Part shown: piece after piece, positions 60,682 to 64,000 of the stretch
Layout: every line of letters starts with the position of its first letter
Position numbering within the stretch: the stretch's first letter is position 1
Assembly (NCBI RefSeq): GCF_002443255.2
Contig: NW_019211455.1
Location: 12,968,752 to 13,032,751, forward strand
Direction: 5' to 3'
Length of the DNA stretch: 64,000 nt
From: Varroa destructor
Lineage: Eukaryota > Arthropoda > Arachnida > Mesostigmata > Varroidae
The notes under the pieces: generated by a model
Seen by the model: only the letters and a program-made list of their open reading frames with translations
Database searches by the model: none
Told to the model about the DNA's origin: nothing
Translations under genes and position numbers: made by a program

Positions 60682-60845
60682 TAGCGTTTAGATTCCTACT
60701 ATGTTGGATATACGTGTGTTCCGACGAGAATAACTGCTATTAATTCTACTATTTGATTCTCTAGATGGCTCATATATCTTCGATATTGTTTATTGAGGAA
60801 TGGGCATTCGACTTTCCCGTATAATGCACCGCGACGTTTACATGG
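60245..60845 (-). pseudogene. Reverse transcriptase fragment of the Ty3/Gypsy relic
   Basis: Reading down the minus strand: KRRGALYGKVE (about 60,840-60,805) fits the 'ARPVPYALR.KVE' entry to RT. VGTHVYPT (about 60,725-60,700) fits 'WATPIVPV'. FTMFKGEKCVSMIDL (60,594-60,548) fits 'DIF..L.GGK.FS.IDL' around catalytic motif A. LLTINASKRFYRYHRLPYGI (about 60,490-60,431) fits the 'LT.NTHKGLYRY.RLPFGI' block, and FQEM follows. The YxDD motif is not recognisable. INCLGFIVTQE (about 60,295-60,262) fits 'I.YLGFII...G' at the palm/thumb junction. An (AT)n tract (60,644-60,678) sits inside the domain. Frames change at least twice and stops occur, so this is a non-functional remnant. RT identity is the most secure call in the window. 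Confidence 0.78.
60644..60678. repeat. (AT)n microsatellite inside the RT relic
   Basis: About 17 AT units between the 'VGTHVYPT' and 'FTMFKGE' parts of the reverse transcriptase remnant. Confidence 0.97.
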
Positions 60846-60904
60846 GCTTGGAGAGTTTTATCGAAGTGTGTAAGTCTTCTGTCTAAATCGAAACTATATC
60901 TCTC

Positions 60905-61215
60905 TTCTGTGTCAACTTGGAAGACGTACGAAGCGCCTCGATTTGTGATGACATATCAACTGGGTGTATTATTTTAAAAGACTGTCTAGTGGCGAGGTCT
61001 ACGAGGGTGGCGTCCGTCTTTTCGTCTACCTGCCTTATATCTTTGTATGCAGATCTTATCAAACCATAGACCCAAATGAAACGCTTGAATCTTGCTTCAG
61101 ACGTAGTCGAAGCCTGTACAACCTGAAGGCTATTTGACGGTTGTCTTCATCGAAAGTGAGATTAGAACCGTGGTCAGACGCCGCCTTAAAGAGCATGTAT
61201 CTTCTAACCTTATTG
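60905..61215 (-). pseudogene. gag-like fragment of the Ty3/Gypsy relic
   Basis: Two frames are involved. The upstream piece (about 61,215-61,143) reads YMLFKAASDHGSNLTFDED, resembling the 'ILPK.P.DLTFDETV' stretch of retrotransposon gag. The downstream piece is open from about 61,140 to a stop at 60,883-60,885 and contains FKRFIWVYGLIRSAYKDIR followed by TDATLVDLA. These fit the 'F..F.GL....DIR' and 'TL.DLV.ECQ' stretches of gag capsid domains in K02A2.6-like elements. Gag would form the particle that packages element RNA. A frameshift separates the pieces, and no zinc knuckle follows before RT begins some 50 bases later. Assignment to gag is by similarity and position, and is less certain than RT and integrase. 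Confidence 0.5.
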
Positions 61216-61493
61216 ACTGATTATGACCAGGAAGTGTCTCAAGATTTCATGATCATGCCACCGGTACCTACGTAGGTAGGATCTGTATGGCACGTGTGAC
61301 TCTACTTATATACGAAATCGTGTTAGAAGAGCTTCAAGACTTCGAGCATCAACGGCCGTTGCAATATTCCGTAGTGGTGACTGGTAGTGGAATCAGTAGA
61401 ACGAAGCTTTGTTTCCAAACATGCTGTATCAATGGCAAGTATCTAGCCTGAGTCGCTTTGTCACTAGCACAAATGCGATTAATCTTTACTGAC

Positions 61494-61518
61494 TATATAT
61501 ATATATATATATACATAC

Positions 61519-61575
<57 letters not shown>
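61494..61575. repeat. Long AT block with palindromic flanks
   Basis: AT tract to 61,513, a short ACATACCTG break, then about 54 bases of AT. The block is bracketed by ACTGAC on the left and GTCAGT on the right, exact reverse complements, giving an inverted repeat of about 95 bases overall. Confidence 0.95.
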
Positions 61576-61578
<3 letters not shown>

Positions 61579-61581
61579 AGT

Positions 61582-62285
61582 TGCTAGCTCTAAATGTTCG
61601 ATGTAAAATGTTGTTGTTGATGATCGAATGGTCTTACAGAGTAATATGTAGGTTTGTAGCAGTATTTCATTCGAAAGTTTTTTTCGTTTAAACAGTTCCA
61701 CTTGAGAGTCTGAGATATCTAGTTTATCATAGAGAAACCATTACCCTTTGCGATTTTATGGATTACATATTCTATATTAGCCTATTATTACCTTAAATTG
61801 TCGTAGATTGACACAGTCATTACCTCAACAAAACTATGCAAAGAGTGTTTGAATGCTCGCTCGATATTAACGAGCGTAAAAGGCGCAAGCAAACACGACA
61901 GTTCCTAATATGCTTTCAGGTTTCTTTTTTATTGACATGTATACGCCTTCAAGCTTGATTATCAAACATTCGGAAGACACTAATGAACGATAAGTGCGAT
62001 CTGCAGTCTGCCCTGCTCCTTGATTCCTCTTCAACGTTCAACGCTATTGCGTTCTGTTGCCTTTGATCAAATGCCATTCGCGGCTACAGAAATCAATCCA
62101 CTGACTTTGTTCTATGTTAGTGAATAGAAAAATGCTTACATTGGTCAGTTCTCAGCCCGTCTGGTCTTTGTGTGATAGTGCACCCGGGGCGTTATAGGGT
62201 ATAGCTTACTGCCAATAGCAAAGTATAATAGCCTAGTGAGGCGCGCCCCCCAAGCGCACGAACTCTAGAGAGAATCGCGAGACCA
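61582..62285. other. AT-rich sequence 5' of the Ty3/Gypsy relic
   Basis: No frame of note and no recognisable LTR. Confidence 0.4.
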
Positions 62286-62634
62286 TATAAGAGGCGAAGT
62301 TAGTAGTCTAGTCGGGAATCCGACTTTCTGGCGTTCCGACGAGCGGCAGGCGGCGCAACGGGAATATCGGGGGTGTGCTGTGGGTTGACCGTCAGCATTC
62401 CCGACGTTCCTCGAGAGAGATGAAGCTGAACAACGGAAGAAAGACAGACACCCCTCTCGCTACTTCTTGGTACCGATGCCTTTACCGCCGCCTCTATGAT
62501 AGTTTATGGCTAGCGCTGTCACAGGCCAGCGCCAGATCCATGCATGAAGTGGCGGACAGGCGAACTGCGATAAATCCAGCTGCTAAGGGTGATAGGGGTA
62601 GGAGCACTTTGAGAAACAGACATAGTGGGAAAAC
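62286..62634 (+). promoter_or_regulatory. Candidate TATA promoter, leader and first exon ending in a GTAAGG donor
   Basis: CCATATAAGAG places a TATA box at 62,286-62,290. A GC-richer leader follows, then an open frame (62,375-62,638) with an ATG at 62,420 starting MKLNNGRKTDTPLATSWYRC. The frame ends in a TAA that is part of GTAAGG at 62,635-62,640, preceded by GAAAAC. A first exon ending at 62,634 would therefore read through if the site is spliced. About 225 bases on, CTGTTTCTCTCTGTTCTTTGCAG (ending near 62,857) is one of the strongest acceptor-like sequences here. The frame opening after it starts VIIFYEVDPFFEIV and stays open for some 23 codons. Together these sketch a two-exon gene start, but transcript evidence is needed. 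Confidence 0.28.
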
Positions 62635-62857
62635 GTAAGGAGGCGGCTGCGGCAATGCTGGCCAAGCTGCGAAGGGTTCTGAGACACCACTGGAATAGTG
62701 AAGATGGTCGAACCGATAAATTGCATACTGGGGTATACTGTGGGAAAGTGAAAGACAATTGAGGTTGAAGAAGCCGAACGAACGAAAGACGATTGCGTAT
62801 ATTCGGCAGGATTTAACTTGCTGTTTCGTTCCCTGTTTCTCTCTGTTCTTTGCAGGT

Positions 62858-64000
62858 AATTATTTTTTATGAAGTCGATCCTTTTTTCGAGATCGTTCTC
62901 AGTAGTCCAACGGATGCAGTGCAGTAGCTAGTCCTATGGCGTGGTTCACCATAACCGATGACGGAAGCGATCCATGGTCACCGGCTGTAGGCTATTGAGA
63001 ACAGTGACCGGTGGATGTGGCAGCGTCTATGTGAAGGGAGAAAATTATAGGAATTGGAAATGGTGTCTACCGGAATTCGCTGCTAAAACTTCGATGCAGA
63101 TTCCTTTGCCCTTTGGTACTTCGGTGGTATCCAGTTCCCTTTTTCTGCTTCTTTGAGAGTACACCGCTGATGTAGGAAGGAACTTGATATTGGATCTGAG
63201 CAAAGACGCACCTTAGAGAGTTTACAGCGCTTAAACGGTCATTTACTTTTGTAGTTATCAAAGACTCGATCTGATTTGCAAAAGTCGACGAACTCTCAAA
63301 ATTGGTGTTGCCACAAGACGATCAATACCAATCAGCGATTATAAAAGTTATGGCAAAGATTAGGGATTTGTCCAAGTCCCACAACTCGGGACTGGGTGTT
63401 TATTTCAATTAAATTAAAGACATTTGTCTTTACTTATCTGATTTGAATTTATTGTTGCTGTCAGATCTTATCGGCAGTATTTGCTTATAAATTATACTCT
63501 AGTCAAGTTAAATCTCTTATTTTATAAAAAAAAAAACTTAAAATTACGAACTATCAGCAAGATTTTACCGATCGGGAACCCAAATCAAACAATAGCCCAG
63601 TTATGCAGTCGAATCAGTCAGCGATTGTCGCTAATTTTTCTCGCTACAAATATGCCCGCACCCATATATTTTAGAGCAGATGAGTGAGCTAGTCTTGTTG
63701 CTGCCGCTGCTAGTGATGATATACGATAAAGCAGCAATCGACTACATCTTTCTAGTCTCTTAGATGACTTGATTGACTCCGAGAAGGAGCCGTTTTAAGC
63801 AGTAGTTGTTTCAGCTGCCGCTATAAATTATCGCACTGGATTGTTTGTAGCTGCGCTTTCAGCGGCCCTTTATCAACTACGAGAACAGTCAGTGCAACTG
63901 GTTCACTACTATGAAGAGCACTTCGTCTCCTAGTGCCGTTACCCAACTATGAGCCGTGTCGATTAGCGTTGTCAGAGCCTGATCAATGCATTTGTGAGCG
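62858..64000. other. Right end of window, short frames only
   Basis: After the strong acceptor-like site at about 62,857 a 23-codon open segment follows. Beyond that, frames of 60-68 codons at 63.0-63.7 kb show no domain. Confidence 0.4.

Larger units (their letters stand above)
58916..61215 (-). mobile_element. Decayed Ty3/Gypsy-type LTR retrotransposon (gag-RT-RH-INT relic)
   Basis: Short conserved motifs of gag, reverse transcriptase, RNase H and integrase appear on the minus strand in the collinear order typical of Ty3/Gypsy elements. They run from gag at about 61.2 kb to the integrase core at about 58.9 kb. The motifs are spread over all three minus frames with many stops, so the copy is dead. 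The preserved span is about 2.3 kb, shorter than a usual gag-pol of 4 kb or more. No aspartic protease or gag zinc knuckle was seen between gag and RT, which suggests an internal deletion. No flanking LTRs or target-site duplication were recognised. The family call rests on motif order and signatures I know for Ty3/Gypsy; the exact clade is not determinable by eye. Confidence 0.75.

Noticed and set aside
58059..62000. Long terminal repeats flanking the Ty3/Gypsy relic
   Set aside because: No direct repeat shared between 57.6-58.9 kb and 61.2-62.0 kb could be seen by eye; a dot plot might still find eroded LTRs.
1..64000. CRISPR arrays, operons, phage or bacterial features
   Set aside because: No regularly spaced repeats, no tightly packed genes, no ribosome-binding-site pattern; the sequence looks eukaryotic.

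Overview
The window reads as non-coding or sparsely coding nuclear DNA of an invertebrate animal. An arthropod such as a mite or tick would fit, but nothing here fixes the species. There are no tightly packed long ORFs, operons, Shine-Dalgarno signals, rRNA or canonical tRNA genes. CpG is not visibly depleted, simple AT, GT, GA and GCT repeats are common, and animal-type retroelement debris is present. The longest uninterrupted frame is about 225 codons. No protein-coding host gene could be recognised by name.

The best supported content is decayed retrotransposon sequence. From about 58.9 to 61.2 kb, on the minus strand, lies a Ty3/Gypsy-type relic in canonical order: a gag fragment, reverse transcriptase, the end of RNase H, the integrase zinc-finger region and the integrase catalytic core. 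It is broken by stops, frameshifts, an (AT)n tract and a 20-bp tandem duplication, and no protease was seen. On the plus strand, 35.37-35.99 kb and about 17.33-17.51 kb look like pieces of the C-terminal half of an R2/R4-like non-LTR reverse transcriptase. A tRNA-like A-box/B-box segment at 2.78-2.86 kb (minus) may be a SINE fragment.

The rest is a mosaic of AT-rich tracts (about 0-5, 12.6-14.5, 19.9-22.3, 26.2-28.8, 31.8-35.4, 35.9-37.0, 38.9-42.7, 53.1-55.5, 57.2-62.2 kb) and more GC-rich tracts (about 5.3-12.5, 15.5-19.8, 22.3-26.2, 28.8-31.4, 42.7-53.1, 55.5-57.2, 62.2-63.2 kb). Several GC-rich tracts hold single open frames next to plausible splice, TATA or poly(A) signals. These are listed as low-confidence candidate exons. 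The most structured are a minus-strand membrane-protein-like pair of frames ending in a PPxY tail (47.8-48.1 kb), a TATA box plus first-exon-like frame with a GTAAGG donor (62.28-62.64 kb), and a TATA box plus His/Gln-rich frame (30.86-31.2 kb). Without homology searches or transcript data these stay hypotheses. No genes could be shown to work together. The window is best read as intergenic or intronic sequence with retroelement fossils.
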